DNA from: Aegilops tauschii subsp. strangulata
Lineage: Eukaryota; Streptophyta; Magnoliopsida; Poales; Poaceae
Reading direction: 5' to 3'
Assembly: GCF_002575655.3 (NCBI RefSeq)
Contig: NC_053040.3
Coordinates: forward strand, 462,754,780 to 462,818,779
Length of the DNA stretch: 64,000 nt
The notes beneath the pieces were generated by a model. That model was not told the origin of the DNA. It saw only the letters and a list, made by a program, of their open reading frames with translations, and did not search any database. A program made the position numbers and the translations under genes. This document shows, piece after piece, positions 1 through 10,879 of this stretch (within the stretch, counting starts at the first letter, position 1; each line of letters begins with the position of its first letter).

Positions 1-32
1 TGGTGTTTTACAATCTTTCTTGTGCTTTGCAG

Positions 33-1103
33 GCTGAGTAGGAAGAAGAATTAGTCTATCACCGATTGGGGAGAGCAATGTGCCAAATACGTGACTGAAT
101 GGAACCGGTGGAAAACTCGCAAAGATGTGGAGAGAAGAGTGATTGACTGGGAGGAGTACTCGGATCACCTGCTGTGGTTCGACGATGGCATCAATCATCG
201 TTTGCGCCTAAGGCCACAGTGGACGACGGCAGACGCCGAAAGTCTGTACGACGACGACTCCGAGAATGAAGCCTACAATGACAACATCAGAGAGCTACAT
301 GGCGGATTTAGGGAGTACGGACCCATCTTGAACAGAGTGGTAAGTTATTTTTATCTATTTTCAACCGACGTTTGGATGAAATCAACTTTAGTGCTACTGA
401 CTCATTTTATTCCATTGCAGTTTTCGGAGCTGAACAAAAGCATTTTTGATGCCTCTGATGCGCTTAGTTCTATCCCGGGGACTCGAGCTAGTGAGAACAA
501 GTTGAGGGGAACGGTGAAAGTACCATGGAGTTCATTTGCTTATGTTCATCATGAAGTTGATCCATATTGTGCTTATTGTTTCGTTCTCATTGCAGAAGTT
601 TGTCAAAAAAATGTCGCAAGCTTGTGGGCCTGCTTGGGTGTGCCACCTCCTCCGTTGATGTGATTGCTCCTGCAGCACCGATGCGTAGCCTCGCTTCATC
701 GAGCCAGGCCGCCTCATCGTCTATGGCGGTTCAAGATGACGAGGAGGAGGGCGAGGACGATGATGATGAAGAGGAAGATGAAGAAGAAGGCGAGGAAGAG
801 GGGGCAGAAGAAGAACATGGTGAAGAAGAGGAAGAGGACGATGAGGAAGAGGACGATGAGGAGGAGGAGTACGATGATCCCGACGGACCTCCACCAACTC
901 AGAAAACCCAGCGTGAGAAGAGAAATGTGCCGAAGAAGGATTGGAAGAGTCCATCCCCATTTCAGAAAGCGCGTCCTACTCATCGCAAGAAGGCGGCCGA
1001 GAAGCGATCAAAGAACAACGAGGACCAGACCGCGAAGAGGGGAAGGACGGACCGAAGTTGCTGCCGTGTCGTTGAACTAAAAACTTGCATGTTTGCTTCG
1101 TGA
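33..1103 (+). pseudogene. Plant-mobile-domain-like C-terminal tail with acidic/basic end (broken)
   Basis: The 3' part of a spliced gene. Exons are about 33-339, 421-519 and 596-1103, with introns bounded by GTAAGT...TTGCAG and GTACCA...TTGCAG. The first exon reads DWGEQCAKYVTEWNRW and later a segment ending LRLRPQWT, which resembles the end of the aminotransferase-like plant mobile domain found in many transposon-borne grass genes. The last exon encodes a Cys/Lys patch, then about 50 residues that are almost all Asp/Glu (about 733-885), then a Lys/Arg-rich tail, suggesting a nuclear protein. There is an in-frame stop early in exon 1 (near position 51), and phase is not kept into the third exon, which needs a one-base shift near the A-run at 604-610. 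I call it a pseudogene. The family assignment is from memory of the motif pattern and is moderate. Confidence 0.45.
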
Positions 1104-1330
1104 ACCATATGGATTTGCTCGTGAAACTGTTTCTTTAATTTGCTATGTGTAACTTGATGAAAACCTTTGTGGATGTCTATTTGCTATGTATCCAACCTAT
1201 TTGCTATCTTTGTGGATGTGTTCTTGATATATCATACATATGCTTCATGTTCAGAAGTGTTTAATTGTTGCGTGCCAAAAATTGAAGACAAGAGAAGTTA
1301 GGAGGTGCAAAAAATGCACTCTGGGCCACC

Positions 1331-1561
1331 CTACCTCCAGACACTAAGGCGGTAGGTCTGTACAACCTACCGCCATGCCACCCGGCGGTAGGGTGCCCCC
1401 CCCACGCCCCCCTCATGTGACCAAAACAGCCAGCGGCTCAACGGTAGCGGCTCAGCGGCTCATGTTTTGGTCACAGAAACCTAACACACATGCTCCGACC
1501 CTACCGCCGCGCCCTATGGCGGTAGGTTGTCTATCCCTACCGCCGGCGGCCCTGGCGGTAG
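1331..1561. repeat. Four 25-bp dyads CTACCGCC-N9-GGCGGTAG, in two pairs
   Basis: Sites start at 1331 (one mismatch), 1367, 1501 and 1537. Each has 8-bp inverted arms around a 9-bp spacer. Within each pair the starts are exactly 36 bp apart, leaving 11 bp between sites. They lie upstream of the TATAAA (1574-1579) and 5' end of the next gene. Their function is unknown; they could be protein-binding dyads or transcribed hairpins. Confidence 0.8.
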
Positions 1562-1719
1562 GGTTTGGGCATTTATAAACCCAGCCGCCCCGCCCAACCC
1601 ACCCCACCCCCTTATCTCCACCCACCCAGCCGCCTTCTTCTTCCTCTCGCCCCTTTTCTCATCTCCTCCACTCCCCCCCTCCGATCTTCTTCGTTTCTTC
1701 ACGGATTTTGCGGATCAAG

Positions 1720-2729
1720 ATGGCCCCGAAGAGAGAAAAGTAAGCTCTTTCGATCCCTCCAATTAGTTTGAGTCAAATCAATCCGCTTTTTTGTAGCCTA
1801 AAAAAGGTTCATTCAAGTTCATGTTCAAAATCATGAGGATCCCTAGTTGATATGATGAACCCTAATTAATATGATGAACCTAGGTGATTACATCATGATG
1901 AACCTAGTTGATGAACCCTAGGTTTAGTTTTTTTTACCATATGAAGAACCCTCCCTAGGTTTAGATTTTATTTTGACAAATGTTGAACCATCAACTTCTC
2001 AATTTTTTAACCCCCCAAGATGGACACTAGTTTATGGTTTTTGTTGGAGAAATATGATATGATATTGCATTTGACCCATCTTGATATATGTATTTTATTT
2101 AGTTAATGATGAACTTTTGTTATGCGTACATATGTTTAGGTCTACAACCGTGGCGCAACCATCGCCCATTCATCTCCAACACGGTCCGTCAGAGATGCCG
2201 CTCCCGTACGTGTACGAATCCTTCCCCGAGATGCTGCAGCCGGTGGGATCTGTCTCAGACGAGGTCCTAGAGGCGACGAGGGCAGTGCGGTGGCAGGAGA
2301 GGGTCAGAGCGGATCAGCGATGATGTCAAGTGTTGGTCGCAGAGTGTGAAGGAGTGCAAGAGAGTGATTGCAGAGATGGAGGCAGATCCAACTATCTCCA
2401 CTGTCCGCCGAGAAGGGACCATTGAAGCTGCCAAGCAGCACTCCAACTGGGAGCTGCGCAATTTAGGCCGGAGGATCTACTTTGCAAGCAATGCGGAGGA
2501 GAGAGCCAGGATGCCGCCCCCAAATGCATCGGCGTTCTATATCATCAGCTGGGGAAGGGCGGAGGCGAAAACTACAACGGGCAAGGCAAGGTGGGAGTGC
2601 TTAAACGGTCGGATGTCGACCAGCGTTCCGCCTTCGCCTGAAACGGTGGATCCGCTGCCGTATCTGTCTCCACGGCCATGCCTGACATACGAGGGGGGGA
2701 TGTTTAACCGCTCTATAAACTTGTCTTAA
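1720..2729 (+). pseudogene. Unidentified two-exon transposon-associated gene, frameshifted
   Basis: ATG at 1720 opens a 20-nt first exon (MAPKRE, ending 1739 at GTAAGC). A 400-bp intron ends in TTTAG at 2139, and exon 2 continues in phase as STTVAQPSPIHL. It holds the segment LPYVYESFPEMLQPVG and then needs a one-base shift near 2305. The other frame carries ISDDVKCWSQSVKECK, a stretch with ADPTISTVRREGTIEAAK, and GRRIYFASNAEERARMPP, ending at 2729. A pyrimidine-rich leader (about 1610-1719) and a TATAAA at 1574-1579 suit a promoter just upstream. I do not recognise the family. The two-frame continuity suggests a once-coding gene with one indel. Confidence 0.4.
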
Positions 2730-3075
2730 GAACTTGTTGCACCGTTTGTTGGCTTTGCGAAAGCTTATTGCGAAACTACTTGCGTTAGTTGGGGTTGTCA
2801 AAATATGTAGACAAGTTTACTATTTGTTATTTGCTATTTGTTATGTGGAACCTTTATTAATATGTGAGCTCATATTTTGCTTTCTTTGTGAAACTATGAA
2901 ACTATGTGATAAAACTTTACAAAAGAAACAATCACTAAAAACTTGTAAAAACCTAAACCATAAAACAATAACTAAAGTTTTATGAATGTGTATATGATGC
3001 CCAAGTTTAATTGTTTGAGATCTGTTTTTTAGGTTCAATATTATTGCTGTGATATGGTTTTTTAGATACAGGACC

Positions 3076-3230
3076 CCACCGCCAAGGACCCTGGCGGTAG
3101 GGTCAGACAGGCTACCCGGCGGTAGGCTACTTATCCACGTCAGCTCGGGCAAACGGCCGCCGTCGCACCCTACCGCCAGGGACCCTGGCGGTAGCCTGCC
3201 TGGCCCTACCGCCAGGTTCCCTGACGGTAG
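3076..3230. repeat. Three further CTACCGCC-N9-GGCGGTAG dyads
   Basis: Sites start at 3076 (one mismatch), 3170 and 3206 (one mismatch). The site at 3170-3194 is a perfect 12-bp inverted repeat around one base. The last two are again 36 bp apart, as in the upstream group, and a lone half-site lies at 3118-3125. The same dyads flank both sides of the 1720-2729 gene, so they may mark the ends of one element. Confidence 0.8.
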
Positions 3231-3267
3231 CGAAAGGGTCAGATCTCGTTTTTTTTCAAACGGGGTC

Positions 3268-3787
3268 TGTTGAGAATATAGACCTTAGAGTCACCCGCCA
3301 GAAGGGGCCGGGTTACTCATAATGGTCATCGCCAGAAGCCCGGCATCAAGCTTGAAGACGGTGGGCCAAAGATGGGCTTAAGACCCGGATACGGCTTAAA
3401 GCCCGTAGTTATAAACATTATTATGGTAGAACTTGTAGTGTAAGGCAAGAATAGTTGAGAGTCCGAGCCGGACACTCTTATGAGCCGGCCGGGACTCTGA
3501 GAGCTGCTGGGCGTCAGCCTCCCTATATAAAGGGACGACCCGGCAGCGGTTTAAGGACAAGAAAGATCTCATCGAGAGCCAGGCGAAGCAGTTTAGTTCC
3601 CTGGTCATCGAAACCCTAATCAATACCACCTCAAACTGGACGTAGGCTTTTACCTTCACCGTAAGGGGCCGAACCAGTATAAACCCTCGTGTTCCTTGTC
3701 CCACTTAACCCTTTCAAGCTTCCTAGTTGCGATGGCTCCACGACTAAGTCCTAGCTCGAGGACATCTGCCATGACAATTCCACGACA
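3268..3787 (+). mobile_element. Solo LTR, 520 bp, with 5-bp target duplication
   Basis: Starts TGTTGAGAATATAG and ends CCACGACA, so it has TG...CA termini. It is flanked by the identical 5-bp word GGGTC at 3263-3267 and 3788-3792. A TATA box (TATATAA, 3524-3530) sits in the middle, as expected for an LTR promoter, followed by a GC-rich transcribed part. There is no internal retrotransposon sequence, so it is a solo LTR left by LTR-LTR recombination. It looks Gypsy-like by composition, but I cannot name the family. Confidence 0.85.
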
Positions 3788-3792
3788 GGGTC

Positions 3793-5692
3793 AGATCTTG
3801 ATTTTATACCACAAAAGGGTCAAAACACGAAATTTGACCTCGGGTGTGCTGGGCTGCGACTGGAATGCAAAAGGGAAACAGTAAAACTTAATCCTGCGTG
3901 CCCAAGAAAAGATTTCCAGACGAGGATCAGCTCTCGGACAGTGTAGATCACAGACGCACCATCAAGCCAGCTCTGTCTGATTAAATCTGAACCACTCAAA
4001 ACGAGAGCACGGGCGCAATGTAGCCGGTCTCTTCATCAGATAATAATAGCTGCTGCTGCTAGGCAACACCTTGTCCTCTTCTGCTTCCCCAGGTCACACA
4101 CCCCTAGTCAGTCAGGTGATGGCTTAGCTTTTAGCTGCTCGCTAATACTGTAACTTTAAACACGTACAGCACCAGGCCACACAGACACGACCCCACGCCG
4201 GTGTGCGCCTAGCTTCAGAGCACCTAGAACCCCGTACCGGTACGACACGACCACCGTTGCCTCTCCGTCTCTCGGTCGGAAACTCGGAACGGAGCTCGAT
4301 CACGCCCTGTCCGTATTCTTTTCCGCTTTGTTTACGCGGCCCAACGTAGCTCGGAAGCATAGCCGCAGCGGAAAGCGGAGTCCCGATGCGGTGCAGCGAG
4401 CTCATGCAACGACGCCATTGCCATGCATCTCCGGCTAGCTCTGCTCTGCTCCTCACCCGCCATGCATGCACGCGGCGCAAGTTGCTCTGCCGGCATTCCC
4501 GGTCCCGGACAGCAAAACACCAACGGCGAACGACACGACGCAGGCCCATGCATGCACCTCTTGGCGATACCTGTACGCACGTACGTACACGTCGACACAT
4601 ACGCCCACCAACGCACCTCACGAGCGACGGAGTACCGTACGCTGCTCGCCTCGGATACGCTCTTCCAAGTTTGTTTTGTCTCGGCCGGTTCGTGCCAGCA
4701 ACAAAAAATAATCGGCCCGAGCGGCGCGGCCGGGCTCATCCCTGTCGCGGTCGCGCGCCCATCTCGATCGGCGCGGCACGATCCACATGCATGCCACTCG
4801 CTTTTCAAACAAGACGGCGTCGTCCGTCCGGCCGGTCCATGGCCACGGCCGCGCATCCGGTCCCACGGATCAGGTGGGGGCGCCACGCTTTGAGCAGTAA
4901 ATGCAACTAGCCATGGCCGTAGCCCGTAGCCATAGCTGACGCCCTGCGCCTGTCACACACTCCCACACCCTCTCGCAGAAAGCGGATGACACAAGTTGAA
5001 CGCCCCGAGAAGGCGACATGGGGAAGAAGACAATGGAATCGGGAAGCTCAACGAGCAAGCAAGCGACGCAGCAGGTCCACCGGCCGGTGCGCGCGCGCGC
5101 GTGCGCAGCCGCGGCGGAAACGGCTCGGCGCGCGCGGCGGAAAGCAGGGCCGGCGCCACCTCCGTTTCCAGCCGCAGCCCCGTCTTCTTCCTCCTGGAGC
5201 GTTGCCGTCTGGCCGGACGCCACGCCACACACACACACAGCTCCGAACTCATCATGGCAACAGCAACGGACCAAACTTAATGCGTGCTCACTCATTCGTC
5301 GCACTCGATCGCTCCATCGCCCACCCACTGTGCGGGTTGAATCCAGAACAGCGGCAGCACGGCACATGCGCACAGCCGGTCGACCGACCGATCGATATGG
5401 CCTGTGGATGAGAACGGACGGACGGACGGCAAGAAACAAAGGGGACGGGACAAGGCTCGGACGGAGATTTGCCATGCTCTCGAAGCGCACAGTGAGAGTA
5501 CTTACTGCTAGCTGCCCGCTCCATTCTGTTCCTCTTTTGCGTTTGCCAAAGCTTTTTTTCCATTCCGAATCGGGGAAACCAACAAGAACAACAGATCAAA
5601 AGGGAAGAAATTACACGGGGAAGAGTATGCAATCATCAATGGACTGAACGGGGAAAGGAGCGCAAAAACAGCAAAACAAGGGAAAGAAAAAG
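3793..5692. other. GC-rich non-coding stretch, no gene seen
   Basis: GC-rich DNA with many CG and GCATGC words and overlapping open frames on both strands. None of these frames shows a recognisable domain, sensible splice structure or codon pattern, and they shadow each other because stop codons are rare in GC-rich sequence. It reads like low-copy intergenic or regulatory DNA rather than a transposon body. Confidence 0.5.
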
Positions 5693-5717
5693 TGATTGAG
5701 CCTATTGTGCCAATATC
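5693..5717 (-). promoter_or_regulatory. Candidate miR171 target-mimic site
   Basis: On the plus strand TGATTGAGCC (5693-5702) and GTGCCAATATC (5707-5717) are the first 10 and last 11 nt of conserved plant miR171, separated by TATT. A minus-strand RNA would pair with all 21 miRNA bases with a 4-nt bulge (AATA) opposite the cleavage position between miRNA bases 10 and 11. That is the geometry of endogenous target mimics such as IPS1 for miR399, although published mimics usually have a 3-nt bulge. I found no miR171-star-like arm within about 100 bp on either side, so a decayed MIR171 hairpin is less likely. Transcription of the minus strand is not shown by the sequence. Confidence 0.5.
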
Positions 5718-5979
5718 TTACTACTACTCCGGAGCAGGCAGCGCGCCTCTGGTAAGACAGGGGAGGAAATCAGCAGCAGCTCCTCCCCCACCACAGCACC
5801 CTCGTCATGATCCCATCTTCCTCGCCGTCTTCTCCTTCATCTTCGTCTTCCTCGTCTTCTTCCTGCTCCTGCAATGCCATGGCGCCTCCTCCTCTTCAAC
5901 TTCACCGGCACGCTGACCGACTGTAGTGGGTGGGGAACCAAATGGTGGTGGAAGAACAGGATGCCCACAAGCTCAAGCT

Positions 5980-5987
5980 CTATATAG
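5980..5987. promoter_or_regulatory. Palindromic TATA element CTATATAG
   Basis: CTATATAG reads the same on both strands. On the plus strand it precedes a C/T-rich CACTCACTC leader-like stretch. On the minus strand it lies about 260 bp upstream of the miR171 mimic-like site. It could serve a non-coding transcript in either direction; no start site is proven. Confidence 0.35.
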
Positions 5988-8460
5988 GGGGAGAGGGATC
6001 ACACAGTCGCTCACTCCCACACTCACTCACACTCTATCCCTTGCTCACTCAGTGAAGCTTGGTGCCTTTCTTCCCTGCAGCTCGCTTTCTCCTCTCCGCC
6101 ACCTTCTCTTCCTCCTTCCTCGTCCCTTTATGCTTTCCCCCACCTTTGACGTGAGAGGAGATCCTCCGCCTCCTCCTCCTCCTCCCACCCCGCCCTCCCC
6201 CTCACCTCAGGGCCGGTGGGCCCGCCCCAAGGCTCCTTTCCGTTAGCCTCGCTTCTTCGCCCTCACCTTCTTCTGCTCTTCCTCTTTTCACCCTCTCCTC
6301 CATGCGATGCGCCGTGCCCGCGGCTGCCTGCTACCTCCTGCTCAGCAAGAAAAGGCAAGTGCGTGTGAGCGTGAGAGGCTCCAACGGGAAGAAAGGAAAA
6401 GCAGGGGAAGCTAGCTAGGCCAGCCGTAGCCGTAGCCTGCTTTGGGGCGGCCAGAGCAACTTCTCAGAGGCGGAAATGCTAAAGAAATCGAAGGTGCTGG
6501 ATACAAGGACGACATGTACAAGACCTCGCTTTAGCCCAAAAGATCATACGCACATGCACGCAGCAGGGTGCAGACGAGACACCACCAAAGCATGGACGAG
6601 AGCTGGCTGTGAGCTTCGCCGGCCTGGTATCCTCCTCCCTTGGTGCTCCTCGTCTTCCTCCGCCGCTGGCTGGTGGACACTCTCAAAGGTCTCAAGACGG
6701 CGCAGCTCCTTCCTTTCTCTCTATATAACTAGTGGCCTTTCTCTCTGTAGCTAGGCTTGCGATTTCTTGTTTTGAAACGTCCAATCCACACGGCCGGAAC
6801 GAACGAACGAATTGGTTCGGCTTCCCTTTCCTTTCCCTCCCAACCCTCCACAGTGACACTGAGCGGCTTAGACGAAATTAAATAGGGCGCCTAGATCTGC
6901 GGCAGCGGCGGTACAGCATGGGGAGGGGAGGCCGAAATGACGGGGCTGCCCCCGGGCCGGGCCGGTCTCGGCGGGAAGGCGACCGCGGCTGGCTCGCCTG
7001 CATCGGAAGACGTACTCCCCCGGATTTTACGTATCCACCGTGGGGTGGGGTGATATGGTGCGGTGGTGGGGCTCGACGTGCCGGCGCTACTAGCCACGGC
7101 CTGCGCGTCCCGCTCCGGGAGGCACGTAGAGTACGTTCGCGCGCGTGGGCCCCGCCGTCAGCCACCCCACACCCACGCCACGCACCCCGACGGACGGACG
7201 CAGACTAGCTGCCCCTGCATGCTGCATGCTGCAGCTAGTGGCAGCAGCAGGCAGCGGCTAGCTAGCCGCCTGGCCAGCCAGTTCACAGCAGTGCAGTGCC
7301 CTCCTGCACTGCTGCAGCGCCGCTACTGGGTGCTCCATCGGTGTAGCGTGGCTAGTTACCTAGCAAGCGATTAGGTTAAAAAATGGACATGTTACCTCTG
7401 CCTAAACGGTGGTTGCTGTACCAAACTACCCCGGCCCAGTGCACGTACGCTTGCGCTGCATCTGCTAATTTTGGCACGTATTGACCGTGACTGATGGTTG
7501 TTTCTCTTCCCTGCGTGTTTCCCGGTGGATCAGTTCAGAAATGCCATGGAGTGTCTTGTCATCTACTCCATCTGCCCATCCAGTGGCCAAGACGGTCGTG
7601 ATGTAGTATGTGAAAAGGGGTAGGGGCTATTCCGGTTATAGTAATCGGGACGTAGGCGTGGCAGCAGCAAGTAGTTATTGCAGCAGGGCAGGGAAAGGCC
7701 GGGGCAGGGCAAGGGGGTTGCTGCTGCCGTGCCGATGGTGGCCGGTGCTGCGCGCGGCCATGTGCCCTCCTGCCCCAGGCTACCGCATCCCAACGCCACC
7801 ACCATCGCCACCATCAGGCGAGACCACCACACCTCCCCTCCGCCACCGGCCACCGGGACCAGCCAGCGACCTCCCCACACCGGAGCGAGCAACGAGAACG
7901 AGCCACAGTGACAGCCACCCGCCCTCATCATACCGTCTCCGTTTCGCTAGCTCCCAGTGAGCTGCTAGACGCCAACCAAAACTCAACAGTGCCGACGCTT
8001 GGACCAGCCCGGGACACCCAGGCCCCAAAGCTCAGACCGTGGACGCATCTACTGCTGGTATTAACCTCAAACCGATCAGCTCTAAATGACAAGTTAAGCT
8101 TAGCCATAGCCCTGCATTCAAACGCAACGGACGAGCATGAAGTCACATGCCTGCAAGATGTATTCAGCCTGGCCGGCCGCCTGCACGCGCGCGCGCAGGC
8201 AAGTTGCGGCCGTACGTGCGTCGCCGGCGGCGTCTGGGCACCCCCACCCACCCGGCCCGGCCGGGAGGAAGGGGCCAGCGCGGCTTTGGATATGCTTGGA
8301 TAAACCAGGAAGGGAGGAGCGGGACGTTGCTCCACTGCCGTGCTTTCCGCATTAATTACGGCCGTGCGTGACGTGGGGTGGGGGCGGCCCGCCCGGTCTG
8401 GTCGTTTCGCTAGCTCCGGACGGACGGACGACCCAGGGGGCCGGACAGTGCTGCTTGGGC
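5988..8460. other. GC-rich, pyrimidine-rich leader-like and intergenic DNA, no coding gene seen
   Basis: A strongly C/T-rich block (about 6055-6310) resembles a plant 5' leader but no convincing coding exon follows. Further open frames up to 8460 are low complexity and overlap on both strands. A perfect 16-bp palindrome (GCGGCTAGCTAGCCGC) lies at 7254-7269, next to the hairpin at 7286-7314. I see no transposon ends here. Confidence 0.4.
7286..7314 (+). repeat. Perfect 11-bp hairpin
   Basis: CAGCAGTGCAG (7286-7296) pairs perfectly with CTGCACTGCTG (7304-7314) around a 7-nt loop. It is too short for a plant miRNA precursor. Role unknown. Confidence 0.7.
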
Positions 8461-8700
8461 CCAACAGCTTGTTTTATTTCTTTCTAAATTTTTACTTTCC
8501 CTTTTAAACATGCTGGACCCACCCTGTAATCAACATATAATCTCTCCGGTACATTACGTTCGCTGTGGCCTGTACCCTGTAGGAGGACCCGACTGCCTCC
8601 GGTACATTACGTGCATGTAATGTGACTTCAGGCTTGCATTTTAATCTGTATTGTTTAGGGAGCAACTAGTTAACGTCGGAGCGCTCATAACGAGCGGTTC

Positions 8701-8744
8701 GGGAGTGCTCCGCGCGTGATAAGTGTCGCGCGCGGAGCGCTCCC
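8701..8744. repeat. GC-rich inverted repeat, 16-bp arms
   Basis: GGGAGTGCTCCGCGCG (8701-8716) and CGCGCGGAGCGCTCCC (8729-8744) form a stem with one non-Watson-Crick pair and a 12-nt loop. It lies just inside a stretch starting GGGAGCAACTAGTTAACG (about 8659) that looks like the edge of a dispersed repeat. The family is not identified. Confidence 0.55.
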
Positions 8745-9139
8745 GCAAGGAAAAACCAGTTGCGCGGTTGGTTCCCGGTTTCTCCTTTTCGGTTTGTGGT
8801 TTCGTGCGTTTTAGTTTGCCCCTCGAACTATCAGAATTTTTCGTTTTCCGTTTCCGCGCGAAAACACAAAAAAAATACCAGCTCGCGCGGTTGGTTCCCT
8901 GTTTCCCTTTCCCGTTTCCCTTTTTGTTCCCATTATATTTCCGGGTAATGGAGATTTATGAGGTAGTTACGGGCGGGGACTACCAACACTATCAAATGTC
9001 ACCTTTCAAATAAAAAAGCAACTTTTTAATGTAAAACAGCAGTCTCCAGAGTCATTCAATCGTGTGACTTCTTTATAGGCACAAGTGAACACTAGGAGAG
9101 GCACGGGTGTATAATAACTTTACTAAATTGACGAAAAGC

Positions 9140-10865
9140 GCCTCCGACTCGCCTTCGGCTCGTTCAATTTTCATAAACATCTTGAAGGGAGGGCATAGAT
9201 CGAAGTATGTGTTGGTCGTGCGGCGTGCTGGTTCGTGTGGCGCGTTGTATGTCGTCGTGTGGCACGGCGCCTCCGGCGCGAGGGAACTTCCGGCTCGCCT
9301 TCGGCTCGTTTAATTTTCATAAATATCTTGAAAGGGGGGCATAGGTCGAAGTGTGTGTTCGTCGTGCGGCGTGCTGGTTCGTGCGGCGCGTTGTACGTCG
9401 TGGTGTGAGACAGCGCCTCCGGCGCGAGGGAACCTCCGGCTCGCCTTCGCCTCGTTCAATTTTCATAAACATCTTGAAGGGGGGGCATAGGTCGAAGTGT
9501 GCGTTGGTCGTGCGGTATGCTGGTTCGTGCGGCGCGTTGTACGTCGTGGTGTGACACGGCGCCTCCGGCGCGAGGGAACCTCCGGCTCACCTTCGGCTCG
9601 TTCAATTTTCATAAACATCTTGAAGGGGGGGCATAGGTCGAAGTGTGTGTTGGTCGTGCGGCGTGCTGGTTCGTGCGGCGCGTTGTACGTCGTGGTGTGG
9701 CACGGCGCCTCCGGCGCAAGGGAACCTCCGGCTCGCCTTCGCCTCGTTTAATTTTCATAAACATCTTGAAGGGGGGCATAGGTCGAAGTGTGTGTTGGTC
9801 GTGCGGCGTGCTGGTTCGTGCGCCGCCTTGTACGTCGTGGTGTGGCACGGCGCCTCCGGCGCGAGGGAACATTCGGCTCGCCTTCGGCTCGTTCATTTTT
9901 CATAAACATCTTGAAGGGGGGCATATGTCGAAGTGTGTGTTGGTCGTGCGGTGTGCTGGTTCGTGCGGCGCGTTCTACGTCGTGGTCTGGCACGGCGCCT
10001 CCGCGCGAGGGAACCTCCGGCTCGCCTTCGGCTCGTTCAATTTTCATTAACATCTTGAAGGGGGGCATAGGTCGAAGTGTGTGTTGGTCGTGCGGCGTGC
10101 TGGTTCGTGGGGCGCGTTGTACGTCGTGGTGTGGCACGGCGCCTCCGGCGCGAGGGAACCTCCGGCTCGTTTAATTTTCATAAACATCTTGAAGGGGGGC
10201 ATAGGTCGAAGTGTGTGTTGGTCGTGCCGCGTGCTGGTTTGTGCGGCGCGTTGTACGTTGTGGTGTGAGACGGCGCCTCCGGCGCAAGGGAACCTCCGGC
10301 TCGCCTTCGGCTCGTTCAATTTTCATAAACATCTTGAAAGGGGGGCATAGGTCGAAGTGTGTGTTGGTCGTGCGGCGCGTTGTACGTCGTGGTGTGGCAC
10401 GGCGCCTCCGACGCGAGGGAACCTCCGGCTCGCCTTCGGCTCGTTCAATTTTCATAAACATCTTGAAGGGGGGGCATAGGTCGAAGTGTGTGTTGGTCAT
10501 GCGGCGTGCTGGTTCGTGCGGCGCGTTGTACGTCGTGGTGTGGCACGGCGGCTACGGCGCGAGGGAACCTCCGGCTCGCCTTCCATTCGTTCAATTTTCA
10601 TAAAGATCTTGAAGGGGGGGCATAGGTCGAAGTGTGTGTTGGTCGTGCGGTGTGCTGGTTCGTGCGGCGCGTTGTACGTCGTGGTGTGGCACGGCGCCTC
10701 CAGCGCGAGGGAACCTCCGGCTCGTTCAATTTTCATAAACATCATGAAGGGGGGGGGGCATAGGTCGAAGTGTGTGTTGGTCGTGCGGCGTGCTGGTTCG
10801 TGCGGCGCGTTGTACGTCATGGTGTGAGACGGCGCCTCCGGCGCGAGGGAACCTGCTTGTTTAAT
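9140..10865 (+). repeat. Tandem repeat, about 145-bp unit, 12 copies
   Basis: Twelve head-to-tail units, marked by GCATAGGTCGAAGTGTG near 9193, 9339, 9486, 9632, 9777, 9923, 10067, 10200, 10347, 10477, 10620 and 10760. Most steps are 143-147 bp. Shorter units lack either a 13-bp piece (CGCCTTCGGCTCG) or about 17 bp around GTGCTGGTTCGTGCG. Units stay open in several frames on both strands and give a false protein repeat; I do not call a gene. A first AGGCACGGGTG word precedes the array at about 9099. Confidence 0.9.
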
Positions 10866-10879
10866 TTTTATATAGCAGG

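Noticed and set aside
721..983. Minus-strand frames rich in Leu, Ile and Phe opposite the acidic run
   Set aside because: Antisense shadow of the Glu/Asp codons at 733-885.
4140..5650. Long open frames on both strands, up to about 209 residues
   Set aside because: GC-rich sequence lacks stops by chance; frames overlap each other on both strands, have no domains and no splice support.
5600..5830. A MIR171 precursor gene
   Set aside because: The miRNA match is interrupted by four bases and no star-like partner arm was found within about 100 bp on either side.
9140..10865. CRISPR-like reading of the regular repeats
   Set aside because: Whole 145-bp units are repeated head to tail without unique spacers, in a plant genome.
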